This document shows, piece after piece, positions 9,901 to 23,400 of a DNA stretch of 64,000 nt; positions within the stretch are counted from its first letter, which is position 1; the number at the start of each line of letters is the position of its first letter. The stretch is from Spirogloea muscicola. Taxonomy: Eukaryota; Streptophyta; Zygnematophyceae; Spirogloeales; Spirogloeaceae. The notes below the pieces were generated by a model. It saw nothing but the letters and a program-made list of their open reading frames with translations. It was not told where the DNA came from and searched no databases. The translations under genes were made by a program, and so were the position numbers. The stretch is from assembly GCA_009602725.1 (NCBI GenBank), contig WELB01000171.1, forward strand, positions 215,073-279,072, written 5' to 3'.

Positions 9901-12900
9901 GGCTGGTTGGTGGGGCGGGCAGTGGATCTGACGACCTGCCGCTGCCCATGGCGGTTGCGGAGCGTGCTGCGGCGCTGTTTGACGACCGCCGTCTTGTAGG
10001 AGAGGCCCGCATGGAACATGCTAGTGGCCAGACTGGCTCTGGTGGCGGCGGGACCGGCAGCAGCAGCTTCGACATGGGCCGGCTTGTGCAGGATGCGGAG
10101 CCCATCTTTGGCAGCGCGCATGAGGGCCTCTGCCTCTGCACCGCGCGCATCCTGCGGCCACTTTGGGAACTGCCGATTGTCACAACAGCAGAGCGGCCGC
10201 CCACCTCCGCAGCTGGGGGAGAGGCAGCTCCACCACCGCCACCGCCTGCCGTGCTAGGCTGCAGGATGTCAGTCGATGCCATGGCTGCAGTGCAAGCCAA
10301 GGTGCGGCCTCTCGAGCACTCCCTGCGGGCACGCCGCGACCAGCAGCGCAGTCGCCTCCGCCACCTGCTGCTGCCACAGGCAGCGCACAATGAGGACGGA
10401 GGTCTCTGGGGCAGCCCAAGCACGCCGAAGCAGCAGGGCGCCCCTGGCAGCGGCGCGCTCCCCAAGCGCCAGCGGCTCGAGTTCAGCCAGGCAGACCTGG
10501 GAGCCATGGAGGTGACGTGCTGGCACATGTACCCTTCACTTATTGCCTCTGCTGCGAAACTGTGACCCAGAAGATGAGTGATTTGACTTCGACTTTGTCG
10601 TACATACGTACCCGAGACACCCGCTTCTGCTGGAGCTGACTCCGCCCAGCGGGGTCATGTTGACACCTTGCTCCAGCGTCGCCGCTGCCCTGCAGCGGGC
10701 CCGCTGATGAATGCTTGATGCCGGCAGGCGGTCAGCTGCATGATTTCCGTTACTGCTTGTCAGCCAGCGCTGCCAGTTGCTACTGCCAGTGCTTTATGCC
10801 TGCGTGGGCCTCATATAGCTGCGTGCTCAGGCGCGCAGCATGGACTGCGTGCGGCGGCTGCTGAGGCGGGCTGGCGAAGCGCTGCAGCTGCTGGCTCTGC
10901 TGAGCCAGCACCACCTGGCCCGCCTGGCGGCACAGCTGGACGCTCATGACCGCCGCCAGCTGGCTGCTCTTTCCTTCCGCCAGCTCGTGTGCAGCCCGGA
11001 GGGGGACGCTGTGGCCAGCAAGCTGATTGCTGCACTCATGCAGGTGCAGCTCTAACTTGCCCACCATGCACAGCTGTGGACCTCTGTATATAGCTGCTTG
11101 AGATCTTCAAGTTGGACATCCTTTTCACTCTTAGCTAGTATGGATTGGATGGAGTGGTCGATATACGCAGTGCTCAATTGTGATGCAAATGCTTGCCGTT
11201 GTGTCAACTCTTGGCTAGTATGAAGTGGACCTGAGTGGGCGATATTTGCAGTGCCCACTTGTGATGCAAATGCTCGCTGTTGTCGAGGGAAGGCCTAAGA
11301 GGTTTCTGCATCGCCGCCGCTGTTGTCCTTGGGCTTGTCGCAGTACTATGTCGGTGAAGGTGAGGGCCTGGAGGAGATGATAGAGCAGCTGCGCGAGGGG
11401 TGCCCCTCGTACTTCAACGACGCCGACCGCACCTTCTTCCGTGCCACCGAGCTGCTCCAGCGCGCATCCACGGCAGCAGCCGCCGATCCGGCCGAGGCAC
11501 GCCAACTGGCTGGACAGGCCCTGCGGCTGCTGGAGAGCGTCCCCGAGTCTGCCGACCTCCTCTCGCTCTGCCCCCGGTTTGAGGAACTCAGGTCTGGCAG
11601 AAAGAATCTATTGCTTAAGTTAGTTTCTTAAGAAGTCAAGGCCTGAGGCATCCCTGCACGAGCCTTACTTTGGCCATTGCTGCATCATCTTCGCGCTGCG
11701 TAGATACTACCAGGCAATCGTCTCGCTCCCGCTGCGGAAAGCACGGGCAGTTGACCCCTCAGACGATGCGCTCAACCTGCACGTGGAGGAGAGGCTCCGT
11801 GAGGATGCCATTAGCGCCCGGCTCCAGTGTTACGACGTCGTCATCAGCACGCTGCGGCGGCTCCGTGGCCGTGCCCCTGCCTCTGGCCCGCCGTCAACAT
11901 CTGGTCGGCCTCAGTTTCTTTCCAGGTGAAGTGCCGGCAACTACAAGATGGGTATTGTGCATCTTCTGGAAGCATTGCATTAGATTCTGAAAACCAGTCT
12001 GCCCTTCCTAGTCTTGCTTCTAGCTCATACAATCTCCTCGACTGTCAAGGGGCAGGTCACAAGAGGGAGTGCCGGCGCCGCTCAGTGAGGAGGCGCGCCT
12101 TGCTGCAGCCCGCCAGATCGTGGCGCAGGGTGCCGCGTGGATGGACTCCCTGTGGCGGCGCCACCTGTACACAGCGATGGTTGAGGACCTGAGCATGGAA
12201 ACTGAGCTGCTCGAATTGTCGCCATCCCCTCCAGACCTGGAGCAATTCCTGCGGTCTGCCGGCAGCTACGGCGCTGCAACCTCCTCCCCACCTTCTCAGG
12301 TCTTACCTGTGCTTGAGCTAACATACAATTGTGTAACTAGGAATTTTCAACCAGTGGAGGCCTGGCAACTGAATATGAAAGGCTTCCTGTCTATCGACCT
12401 GGTCTTCAGTTAGAGCAGTCATGCATGTGCATGGTGTCTCTTCACCTGTCAAGCATGCAAGGTGGCAGACTGCTTGATGTGGTGCAAATGTTGGGGCTTT
12501 CGATGGATCATCGCTGCTCCAAGACTGTCATTGTGTTCGCATGCTGTTGTTGACATGCTAGAATTGGGGTGTCTTCTGTTGTGACATGATATGCCCGCTT
12601 GCTGAGTAGGAGGCGACCAAGTACCTCGAACTGCTGTCACAATATTATGCAGCGAAGCGCCAACACACACATGCAGCACACGTGCTTCTGCGGCTGGCAG
12701 AAAGACGGCAGCCCCTGGGCGCGAAGATCACTCTGGATCAGAGGCAATCTGACTTACCTCCATAATGTCAAGAAAGCATTAATGCAGCACCCGCTACTTT
12801 CCAGTCATACAACAACGTATCTCGACCTTTCTTGCTGTCAGTCCTCTGTAGGAGGCCACCCTCTGCAGGCAACAGGCCAAAACTCTCAGGGGTGATCAAA

Positions 12901-14894
12901 TGAGGTGTGTCTCTGTGCTATTCGGCATGCCAGGTACAATTACTTGAGCAAAGCCGTGCTCCAAGCAAAGAGCCAGCAGCGTGGGCTTGGAGTGGGCGGA
13001 GCGGCGGGGGCCATGGATGCATCCTCTCTACTAGAGTTGCTGGAGGACAAGCTTGCTGTGCTGCAGTTCCAAATCCACATCCGAGATGATCTAGCTAGGC
13101 AAGGACTTGTTTTGACTGTAATGCTTTGTTCGGCTCAAGGTTGTGAAGGCATCAAGACAACCAAGTGATCCTCTGCCACATATCAGCGTCCAAGAGCGGA
13201 GCAAGTAAAGACCAATCATTGGACTATGATGTCCTCTGCAATTCCACTGAAGGTTGGCAGTACCAATTGCAGCACTTAGTCTCCTGCAGCGCTTGTTCTG
13301 TCTGCACTGCCTGTGCCACCAGGAGACTGGACGCAAGTCGCATGGAGGGCGACGAGGGTGCTGAGCTAGATGCCGCCGTCCAGGAGCTTTCGGAGGAGGT
13401 GAAAAGCGTCACGCAGCTTTACAACGACTATGCCGTGCCGTTTGAACGCTGGGAGGTCAGCCCCGAGTCCCACATTCCAGCTTTTCGATTGCAATTGGAG
13501 TTATGGATTTCACTTGCATATGGAAATCCATAGTTGGCCTGCTGTATGCACCCTAAAGTGGAGCAAACAACAGTGCTACTGCCGCTGTGCAAGCTGTGCC
13601 ACTGTGTTCATTAGCTTGTGAGATTGAGAGAAACTCAGTCAATAAGTCGTGCACCTAACCGTATCGCCACCAGTGATGTTAGATGCTGCCTTCAAAACCA
13701 GGTTATCAATATTCACTACGCCCCTCGGCTACAGGTGTGTCTGGAGATACTGGCATTTTCCAGCTACAGCATGGAAGGCGTTGAGCCGGGCAATGAATTG
13801 GAAACAGGGCCCGTTGGGGATACATGGCGCAAGCTCGTTGCTCAGGCACTAGACTCGGGTGGCTTAGCTGAAGCATGCCATCAAGTCCGCAGCGTGGGGT
13901 CATCGCTTTACCCAGGAGTGCCCCTTGGCCTACTTGCACTTCTCTTGGAAACAGCGGCTCAGGTAATCAGTGCTCTTCCGTGTTGTATCAATTCTGAAGT
14001 CAGTTCTTAAAGTGGAAGCTTTGCTGTGGTAGATACTGGTGCCTTATGTGCAAACATTGGGTATCCTACATGGGTTCAAGCGCCAAGTACTCAAAGCAGC
14101 GTGATTCTGCTGATGGTGCTACAATGGCTTCGCGTGCTCGCGCACTTAGTCATGCTGGCCCCTTTGGACTTGGCAGGAGGATGCATTGACTGGGTCACAG
14201 CAGGACGAGGCTGTCCCTAGCGGCAGCAGCGTGGCCTCCTGCCTGATCAGCGTGTGTCGGGGCGCTGCGGAGCCCGTCCACCTGGCTTATGACCGCCTGC
14301 TGGGGCAAGACTGGTCGCCAGCCATGCGGCTCAGGCTGCTGCAGTCGGCCTTGGAGGTGCTTCAAGAGTGGAGCCTCAGCCTGCAGGCCCTGCCTGGACC
14401 TGGAGGCGTCGATAGTCTGACCTTGCTGAATGTTGTCCATCCTGCCAAAGCTGCTTCATTTGGCCATTACAACGGCGAAGCGCGGGGCCTGCGGGGCGTC
14501 ATCAGTGGAGCTTGCAATCGGTGAGCTCGATTGACATCTTGACTATTGCAAAGATCTGCGTATTCATCTGACCAGGAATGTCTGCTCTGAGAGGTGCTTT
14601 GACAGGTGGCCGATTGTTGATGTTCTGCTCTGCTGTGTGCATCAGCTTTCTCCTTGTTCTGCAACATAGACCTTGCATTGTAATCATTCGTACACAGCGC
14701 AGACTAGAACACAGCTTGTGAGTCATCTTCACTTGTTGAGCTGTTCAAGGGTTCTCCTTACGTGAAACAGCCCATGCAGGTACTTGGTGGAGATCATGCG
14801 GCTTGACATTTCCCAGATCCAGAAGGACAGCCTCGCGCGTGCATTTCAAGGTCTAGAAGACGACCTGACTAGAGTCAGGCCGTCCTTCTTCTAG
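6909..14894 (+). CDS. NUP155: Nuclear pore scaffold protein Nup155 (Nup170 family)
   Basis: This large multi-exon gene encodes the inner-ring nucleoporin Nup155, with an N-terminal beta-propeller and a C-terminal alpha-solenoid. The first exons join cleanly: 6909-6989 (MALVMRTPPSAARG...), 7105-7196 (GVLRDVEAAGRLLSDAVAK), 7349-7430 (EDEASDLADSLDAARLISQ) and one from 7563 (PPLVEVCERLDLPPALIEAY, then GLFPEIRRAWATVDNRLFLW). Further propeller blocks are VFIEAIEHLLVLATPVE (about 8160), FLGGRDGHLYELLYSS (about 8460), the long exon 8679-9626 (SLLHARTLASKVMVFDLG, RRVYFTTAG) and 9759-10565. Solenoid exons run to 14894, ending QKDSLARAFQGLEDDLTR and a TAG. All blocks align in order with animal and plant Nup155. 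Internal exon borders between 10600 and 14800 were not all solved. Gly/Ala-rich insertions in the 8679-9626 exon are unusual for the family. Confidence 0.93.
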
Positions 14895-14896
14895 AC
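14849..14896. repeat. Imperfect inverted repeat at the end of Nup155
   Basis: GTCTAGAAGACGACCTGAC is followed after a few bases by a near-complement reading GTCAGGCCGTCCTTC...TAGAC, with a 4-nt bulge. It covers the last 14 codons and the TAG stop. It could form a hairpin in the mRNA just at the stop. Confidence 0.6.
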
Positions 14897-16331
14897 TTTC
14901 CTCACACTTAGGGCCAGATAGTAGGGGTACAAGTAGTCATCAGAAATTACCAGGCTGGCTCGCTTGGCAGTTGCACGCCAGGTCAGTAGCTTGGCAGTTG
15001 CTTTTGTCTGGTCATCTGCATGCATCAGGTAAGCAAGCCTGATTGTGCGTGCTTTTTGACCAGGCATGACTACTATGGCACGTTGCAGTAGGAAGTGGCG
15101 CCCCTGCGCCGTGTGAGGTGGGTGGGGTGGGCTGTGGGGAGCATGAGGGGGGCCGGTCGCCAGGCGAATGCTTGTTTTGCAGAATTCACACTACTTTAAT
15201 GCGTCATTGGCCTGAAGGAGTGACAACGATGTACCCCCTTTATGGAACAGAATAATAAGCTCCTCTTCATGGAACAGAATAATAAGCTCCAGTGTGCTTG
15301 TGTCATAACCTTGTTAGTACAGAGTGCTGAGAAGATGTGCTAAAGTCAGCAAAGCTCTCCTTGTGTGCATATCACTGTCTGCGCCCATTATTGCAGCAAC
15401 ATGGTAAAGACAACGGAGCATTAGCAACAAAGAAAGTCCTGCAGCTGAAAGAGCCAGCGCAGTATGCTGACAGAAGAAGTGATGTCGCTGTCTCATGTGT
15501 TACAACTTTGTCATCTGGTGGAGCATGAGCCTCATTCTTGAGCTCTTCAATCACCAGCTTTTGCTGCCTCCTCATTTACTTGTACGTTTGAATACGACTT
15601 TCCCAGTCTAAATGCTCTCAAGCTCGCATGAAACCATGAAAGCAATGATGGTGACACGCCTCAAGCTTGGGAGTCGTCTATGACAAACTGCGAAGGTATT
15701 TGTTAATAGCTCTGACCATGCAGGACCATGGTAGATGCTTACTTGACTTTCTGGAATGCAACCACCACTGATACACATTACCCTAGGTAGTGAAGTCTAC
15801 TTTATGGTTACTGCTAGCGGCACCATGTGCAAGGGCGTGTTTTTAACAGTGAGTATAGGGAAGTGGCGCCGTATTTTATCTTGCTCAGGGAGCCAACCAC
15901 ATTCGCCCTGTTTATCAAGCAATTGAACAAGCATGGAGCTGCTGTAAGACCATCCGGTACGAGCTTTGAGGCTCGTAACACGTTTAAGGACGGTTTGCAA
16001 TTCCAGAATGGCAGCTGACAGACTTTTTTCTGCAATCAGAGCAGGCGGCTATGAATGGCACAACCTCATGCACTGTTGCACCGGAACCAGAGCCACACGG
16101 TCTAGGTATGGCGAGGCTTCATGGTGCAACATGAAAGTTGCTACATTCAGCCTCGTAAGACGAACTGTATACAAGATACAACACGAATCATGCAAACCGT
16201 CACCGTCATGCCATTGGCTGTAAAAGGGTCTACCTAAGGTAGGCCCTCAGTCAAATATAACTTAGTGTGACGGAGGACTTACGTATTTGCAGTCAGTAAC
16301 GTGAAGAAACAGGAAGAGGAGAAAGACCGTC
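14895..16331. other. Convergent intergenic region between Nup155 and the patatin gene
   Basis: It holds the 3' ends of two converging genes. No coding exon is recognised. A G-rich stretch lies near 15110-15165 and a short tandem duplication at 15242-15290. Confidence 0.6.
15242..15290. repeat. 22-bp tandem duplication
   Basis: ATGGAACAGAATAATAAGCT (plus CC) is present twice with a period of 27 bp and no mismatch in the unit. This is a recent local duplication in non-coding DNA. Confidence 0.85.
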
Positions 16332-18809
16332 TCAGTAGGGCGTCTGAGACTGGAACGTCTCTCTTGGATCCTGCTGAGGAGTGTCCTGACCATGCGCTTC
16401 TGCCAGCCGTTCTCGGTACTCCTCCACGAGCTTGTCAGCAAACATCTCCAATCTCTCCAGGTTGGTCTGCTCGAGGACCACGCTCTCGCCTGCCATGGTG
16501 CTGATGAATGTCACCTTCTGCTGCATAGCGTCATCCGCCAGCTTCTGCAAGGTGTCCATGTTTTCTCTCGAGGTATTGTCCAGACGGACAGACAGTTTTG
16601 GGAGGGACGAAATCTGCAACAAAGTGGCCAGCACATGTTGCCTTATGCTTATAGACGTGTCATGTCAACTCATGTCATCTCCAGATTAGCTGCAAGAAGG
16701 CAGGTGAATGAGGAGTCTGCCTGAGAGGACATGCTCTCATAAATATGATATGCGCCAAAACACACAGCCTGCCACAACTGCCTGGTGTGGTGGTTCCTGA
16801 CTCTGTACACAGCTTCAAGCTCAAGGTGAGCACGCTGGCTAAAGTAACGCTCCACACGTCAAGTCGGTTGCTGCCTCACCTCAATACGAAGGTAATTATC
16901 TTGCGCTTCTTCCACTGCACTCAGCAGGCACATTTGTGTATGTACACTGTTGCCTGAGCCCCAAACTAAGACGTCAAGTAGCGGGTTAGCCCAACCCAGC
17001 AGGCCCCACCTGTACACAAGCAAAAGCATCTGTCTGTTTGTGGCATGACAGCTTCAAACTGCATATTTTCAGAATACTCAAGGCCCTCAAGCAAGCATTG
17101 TGCGAAGATTTTGCAAGAAGGCCAGGAAAGTTAGGGCCTAAGTGACGCCACGGCATTTGATGATGGCTCTCAGAGCAGGCTCACTTCTTGGCTTCGTCAT
17201 AGGTATGTGTGACCACTCTCTCTCCAGCTCCGAGCGAAAGTATCAGGACATCTCTGATGGTGCGCCGCTTAATATCCCTCATATCCGGTGGTGGAAAGGC
17301 CCTCTGATCAGTGACAACGTGAAGCAATGCTGCCATAGTCTGCACAGCTTCAACCCGGCACGCATAGGATCTAAATGTAACACGGAGTGCATCTTCTACG
17401 ATGCTGGCATGCGAGACAGAGCAACAACAGCGTGATTTTGACCTTGAGCTCAAGCCAGCGGAGATCAAAGCTCATGGAACTAGTCACGCAAAGGACAGTA
17501 AGACAAAGCGTACGGGCTCACCGGGTTGTTGGCGATAAGTCCCCCGTCTGCGCACACCAGCTTGTGCTGCTTTTCGGTGGACTCAATGTTGGCTGGCTTG
17601 AAGAACGTGGGGGCTGCGGATGTGGCCCGGCACACATCGGTGATCTTGAAGTTGTGATACTCGTCCTTCACGGCCCTTTCGCTCATGAAAAAGTAGGGCG
17701 TACCATGGAGCATGTCATACGAGGTGATCAGGATGGGCTTGATGGTGTCCCTCAGGGTGATGTCTGCTCGGCCACACTGTTCCTGTATGGACATCTGCAG
17801 GAGACGCTCCAAGCCGGCAGACTGCAGACAGCAAGGTGGGTTTCAGTAAGAGCTTTGCAAGTAGCCAATCGCATCCTGGTAGGAGCTATACAGCTCAGCT
17901 TGCTATGACTTGTTGCCCAAAAAGGAAAGCCCTGCTTTAGACCTTTCCAGTGCACAACTCCGCCCGACCGTATCTAGCAGCGGCTGAGCGACTACCTTCC
18001 ATCGAGGCCTCCAGATGTTCCGCAGCTTGCCCAGGAAAGTGGGCCAGCCCCGGAGCTGGAAGATCTCGCTCGCCTTGGACGTCCAGAAGTCGTTGACCTG
18101 ATCCGCACGGAACGCGGGCCGGCCGTCCTTGCCAGGAAGCGAGAAGAAGGTGGAGAGAATCCCGCCGGCGCTCGTGCCTGTGCCAGTGCTACATACAGTC
18201 AAGGGCAAACCCTCTGCGAGACCTGCCTTTGCCATGACGACATGGCCGAAACGGGGCGGATCAAGCATGCGTGCCATTCTGCCGAGGCCGAGCTCGAGCT
18301 GAGGCCAGCGCTCGTCCATGCACCGCGAACGCTCTTGCAAGCGACACCAGCACGCAGATAAACCGCCACAGAGGCCGCAACGGCGACGCCTTCGTCGACG
18401 CGGGCGCACAGGGCGCGCCCCAGCGCCGCCGCTCACCGGCGAAGATGTCGAAGAAGTCGGCGAGGCGGGCGCCGGGGTCGCCGACGCGGTCCTGCAGCAT
18501 GCGCTCGAGGCGGGCGCAGATGCGCGCGGGGATGGTGTCGCGGGCGCCGCCGCCGTCGATGCTGAGGATGGCCACCTTGCCGCTCGAGCGCGGCTTCAGG
18601 TACTGCTGCCCGTGCTGCCACTGCTCCGCCGGCGGCAGCTTGCTCGCGTCCTGCCCGCGCGGCAAGCCCTTGCTGTCGCCGCCGCCGCCGTCGCCATTCG
18701 CGGCGCCGCCGCTGCCGCCGTCCGGCGCGAGGGACGCGGCAGAGGCCAGCCCCGAGCCATCCTCCGGGCAGGCGGCCGGAGAGCCCGTGAGATCCGGCTC
18801 CGGCANCAT
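16332..18809 (-). CDS. Patatin-like phospholipase / lipid acyl hydrolase
   Basis: Exon 1 (18809-18437) starts with a low-complexity leader (PEPDLTGSPA...), then VAILSIDGGGARDTIPARI and ends FFDIFAG. Exon 2 starts at 18177 and completes the nucleophile elbow as AGTSAGGILSTFF, so the GxSxG serine is split by an intron. Exon 3 (about 17826-17520) has LERLLQMSIQEQCGR, SAAPTFFKPA and the catalytic Asp motif CADGGLIANNP. Later exons carry RTIRDVLILSLGAG (about 17260), GWANPLLDVLVWGSG (about 16990-16880) and, last, SVRLDNTSRENMDTLQKLAD (16613-16332). This is the plant patatin order: DGGGxRG, GTSxGG, DGG, then LSLGTG. In the first motif the second Gly of xRG is replaced by Asp (DGGGARD). Family members cleave acyl groups from galacto- and phospholipids. 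The second codon contains an N (18806). Confidence 0.9.
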
Positions 18810-20490
18810 GCCCCCCGCGCCGCGCAATTCCCGGCAGCGCCCCCGGCGGCGGCGGCGGCGGTGCGGCGGCGGCGGGGCCGCCTGACCAGGCGGCCGGTAC
18901 TGCAGCCGGGAAGCGCAGCCAGGGGCGAGCGCCGCCACTTGGCGCTCTGCGGGCATGGGGCCCCTCCTAACGAGAGAAACTCTGCCAATGCAAGCCAATA
19001 CTTAGTGAGAGAGGCCGCCCAGAATGAGTGGATGAGGTCCGACAGGATGAACACGACTGCGGTGGCCGCGTTGCTTTGTCCTCTGGGCTGGCCTCTCACA
19101 GCCATTGCTGTTGGTGCCGGTTTTTGGGCCAATTTGGAAGCGCCGTTCTTTGTTGCTGCCGCCAACAAGAAGGGCCTGTTGCAGGGCGGCCAACGACGTG
19201 GAGAAGACGAGTTCTTGAAGTAAACGCCCCGAGGCTCGCCATTGTCCCAGCAGCAAAGGAGGCATAAGCCGCCTGCGCTCTTGAAAAGGGGGGACTACAG
19301 TGATCGCCCCTCTTAATTGCTGCATACTCTATGACGTGCTTCTCCCTTTGGCCTGCATTGTTGGGCGGGAAGCACCGCGCTTGCGCATGTCGTGCCTCCA
19401 GTAACAACACTCAGCAAGAACGTGGGCATACGGCAGTGTAAGGCTACTACTAGCAGCTTGCGAGTTGGCTAGCGCAAGGGTCGCCAGTGCCGTGAAGCCG
19501 GCACTGTCAGCCAGTAGCACGACGAGGTCCATGTCCTGTACTTTGAGAGCTCCCACTATGTTGCTGCGCAATCATCATCTGGAAATTATTTCATTCTGAT
19601 TTTTCCACCCGGTCTGCAGCTGTTGTTCCTCCGCTAACCTATCTCCATGCACGCTTTCCTTACTGCATAAGCTCTGCATGTCGTAGTTATCCACTTTGGC
19701 ACTGCACTCTGGCTTGGCTGTTGAGAGCTACTATTCCCTATTCAGAGCCTTGGATGGAGCAAGAGTATATCCGTCTTCCAGCATCTTAAAGTGACAGAAG
19801 CTACCTTCAAGTGAGGTTTCAGTTTGCTATCTGCCCAGCAAGTGATTTGGAACGAGCTCTCACCTTCCTCGAGCCAAGGTAAAGGTGTGGTCGTCAACAA
19901 TCATGGCCACATTACAGATGAGAGCGAAGGCAAGAACAGGAGAAGGCTGATACTATCTGCATGCACAGCAGGTGCAACAAATAATGTGGCAGTGCCCAGC
20001 CTCTCCGCCGAAGAATCGGTAACAGCACTGGCTTGCCCGAGGGCGAGAGCCGAGCCTGCTGTGCTCTAGGTCAAGGCCAGGCAGCCCAATGTGGGCATAG
20101 AGCTCGGTCCAATACGCGTGAATGGCGGATCAAGTCAGGGGGTTAAAAATCATAGCGGCAGTGCCTCCCTGATTGTACCTGGCTCTTGACAAGAAGGGCT
20201 AAACTAATCACACACTCTCACACGCACAAGGAGCTACATCTAGACAAATCAAAAGCTAAGTGGAAAAGGACCTCACATGTTGTCGCCAACAAAGTCCTGG
20301 AACACAACCATGGGAGGCGCAGTTGGAGCCTGTTGCTCACATGAGCAGCTAAAAGTGTGGCTGGCAACTTCACCATCACAATGATGTATAGCTGGGGGCA
20401 TCGCGTCGGTGGAGAGGACCAGAAGCAGTGACTAAGTGTGCACTTGCTGAGGGGGCCCTGCCCTTGCCGCGAGGCACATGCCGCATTCCA
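18810..20490. other. Intergenic with one LINE tail hairpin remnant
   Basis: Upstream of the patatin start the GC-rich promoter ends near 18960. At 19070-19112 (+) a diverged LINE tail is visible: 'TTGTCC' followed by GGGCTGGCCTCTCACAGCC, the family stem-loop. From 19270 to 20490 I see no gene; open frames have no recognisable content. Confidence 0.6.
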
Positions 20491-23400
20491 CTAGTTGAGG
20501 CTCCCCTGCAAGTCATTGCCACCCCCGTCGCCACTGGCTCCACTGCTGTTACCGCTTGTGCCAGCAATGTTGCCGCCTGGTCTGTAGGAACCGCTGCCAC
20601 CACCAGTTAGATGACCAAGCGGCTGCGTGGACGGACCAACGTAGGGCACGCCTTCCCAGGGCTGGCGCACTGGCGCCCCATATTGATACAAAGGCTGCGA
20701 GAACGTCGCATGAGGTACCCCGATTTCGCTGTGGCTCGAGAATGGGTACCCGGGTGCCGGTGGAGGCGCCACGCTTGCATGCGAGTATCCGGCAATAGCA
20801 TCCTGCTGCTGGGGTGGAGGCGGGCCGGAATCTGGCTGCCTATTGCCTACAAGCGGCTGCTGCATAATTGCACCGCCGCTAATGGGTGGCCGTCGAGCAG
20901 CTGCCATTGACAAGGGCAGTGGCAGGAACTGGGGCACCATGCCAGGCTGGTGCAGCTGCATGCCGGGCTGCATTGGCATGTTGGGCTGCATTGGCATGTA
21001 CATAGGCATTGAGCTCCCAGCAGCGTCCCCGCCAGGGGGCACGCCCAGGTATGCCGGCATCGGCTGGACAGACTGCAGGCTGTGCATGCGGTGCACCATC
21101 TGGTGGCCCTGCTAACTCCAACAAGGGCAGCAAAAGAAAAATCCGCAAGGGCACACTGTGATTAGTTATTAGTCACTAGGAGTCGGCCTAAGCATGCTTC
21201 TCTTATACAGCAGTTGCTTGGCCTAGTTAAAAAGAGCCCAGGCGCAGACAACTCACCGCGTGCACAGGCTGCATCGGCATCATCATGGCGGGCGGGTACT
21301 CTTGAGTGCCAGGCTGCATGTACGGATACATCTGGTGCCCCATAATGTGGCCGCCGCCACCATGTAGCAGAGGCCCGCCGCCGCTGCCGTGCATAATGTC
21401 TGCCGACAGCCGCACGCTTGGGGAGATGCCCGATAGCCGTTTAAGGTACAGACGGTATTTCTGTGAAGCGCAAGCAAGGGATTCATCAGCAGCATGCAAA
21501 TGCTGGCTCTAGCAATTTCCAGTCATCGGCACAACCTTGAAGGCACATGGGCCTTCAGACACATATATACTTGACCATCAAACCTAATTTTGCAACTTGA
21601 GTAGATAGACCAGCATTAGCCCCTTGCGTGCTCGCAGGCACAGCCTGCCAATGCTGTTGGCGAGATGCTCTGGTAATGTGCAATCCACAATAGCCAACTA
21701 TGATATTGCACTTGGCCTTGCCGGCGCCTGAGCCAACATTGACCTATGTCACACCGATGAAGGTGCCCTGGCTTACAGTACCTGCAGGTGGCTGGCGACG
21801 TTCTCCCGCGTCATGCCTTCCACGTTCATGAGCTGCAGAATAGTCTTCGGCACTGCATCTGCAAGCTCGCATGAAAGCAGCCATGCGAGGAATGCAATTG
21901 AGTACGGGCAATCAGCTAGTGCACAGTGACCATGTCGCTGTGTGCGCCCCGGGCTGCGGTGCTGCAGTTCGCAGGCGTCACCAACATAGCAGTGTGCCAG
22001 TGCCAACTGCTGGTTATCTCAACCACCGAGTGCAGGAAAGCCAGCTGTTGACAGCCTGCAATGGGCAAGTCTATCCGGTCTATTCAAACTTACGCTTGAC
22101 GCCGAGGTGATTGACGGCGTTCATGAATCGTGAGTGCAGCTCCGCTGTCCACACCAGCCGTGACTTCTTGCTTTGCCGACCGCTTGGGCCAGCGCTGCCC
22201 CCGCTGCCGCCGCTCGTAGTGGCCTCGCTCCCTGCCTCGCCGCCAAAGTCGAATGCCTCCTCGTCCTCTTCCACCAGTACTGGCAGTGGCAGCGGCGGCT
22301 TTGCTTCCTCAGCTGGCCGCTTCTTGCCACGCCCGACGGGCGATGTCAACTCCTCCATGCCTGCTGCTGCATGCGATGGCTCCGCTGCTGATAGCGCCGT
22401 GGCCACTGCTGCCTCCAGATGCTCGCTCACAATGGGCAGGCCGGCTGGCCATTGGTCTGAGGTGCTGGAGTCCGCCCTCGGCGCCTCAGCAGTGCCGCGC
22501 AGCTGCGAGAAGGACGCGAGAGTCTCCTTACATGTGACCAGGCATGCTAGATGTCCTAGACCGCCGGTGCGAAAAGTGCTCTGACAACCTGGACAAACGG
22601 ACTCTGGTGACATGTTCAATGGCAAGGCAGGCAACTTCACAGATGTAGCTGCACATTTCACGGCTGCTGTAGCAGTACATTGAAGCTCTCCTCCGGGGTG
22701 GACGATGGCCCCGGCTGTTCCTGCTGTCCCCCCACCACCGACGCCGCCACCTCCTCCTCCTCCGTCTCCTCCACGGCGTGCTCTGAGTACAGCTCCTGAC
22801 CAATGTCGCTTGTGAACACTGCAAGCGCATGCCCTTCATCTCCATCATCAACTGTCCTTGATGCAAATCAGAGCCACGCTGGGAGGGCGCCTGGGCTCAT
22901 CCTATTGCTGCTGACCAAAGAAGTCACAGCTGCATGGAGCATTGCTACCATGATCAAGACAATCTGCTGAGCTCGTTCAGTTCTCCTTAGCAACGAGCCA
23001 GCTTCATGGAGTACTGCTGCTATATATTGTGCAGCAGCATGCTGCGGAGCCGACGTTCAGGAGGAGGGAAAGTGATGTGCACCAGAGACGACGGCCTCTG
23101 GGAACGGCTCGGAAGCGGACAGCGCTTGCAGCTCCTCGTGCTCTGGGAAGGCCTGCGCGCTTAGCGAACCATGGTGAGCAAGGCTCAGCTGCCGCCAATG
23201 TCGGCCGCATGCTGATCAACATTGAGGCCTTTCCTTCAGCTTCATAGGAGCCTGCGTGAGGACCCTCAGAGCCATGTGGCCAGGGGCGCAGCCCAACTAG
23301 AGGTGCCACAGGCCGAAGGCTGCCACCAGCTATACGCTGGGCGGCATTTAGGAGGTGCGCTGTCAGTGGGCAACTTGGCAGCCTTCGAGCAGCCAGTAGT

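Noticed and set aside
18318-19223. 301-codon plus-strand open frame
   Set aside because: Antisense of patatin exon 1 running into intergenic DNA; composition effect of a GC-rich exon.
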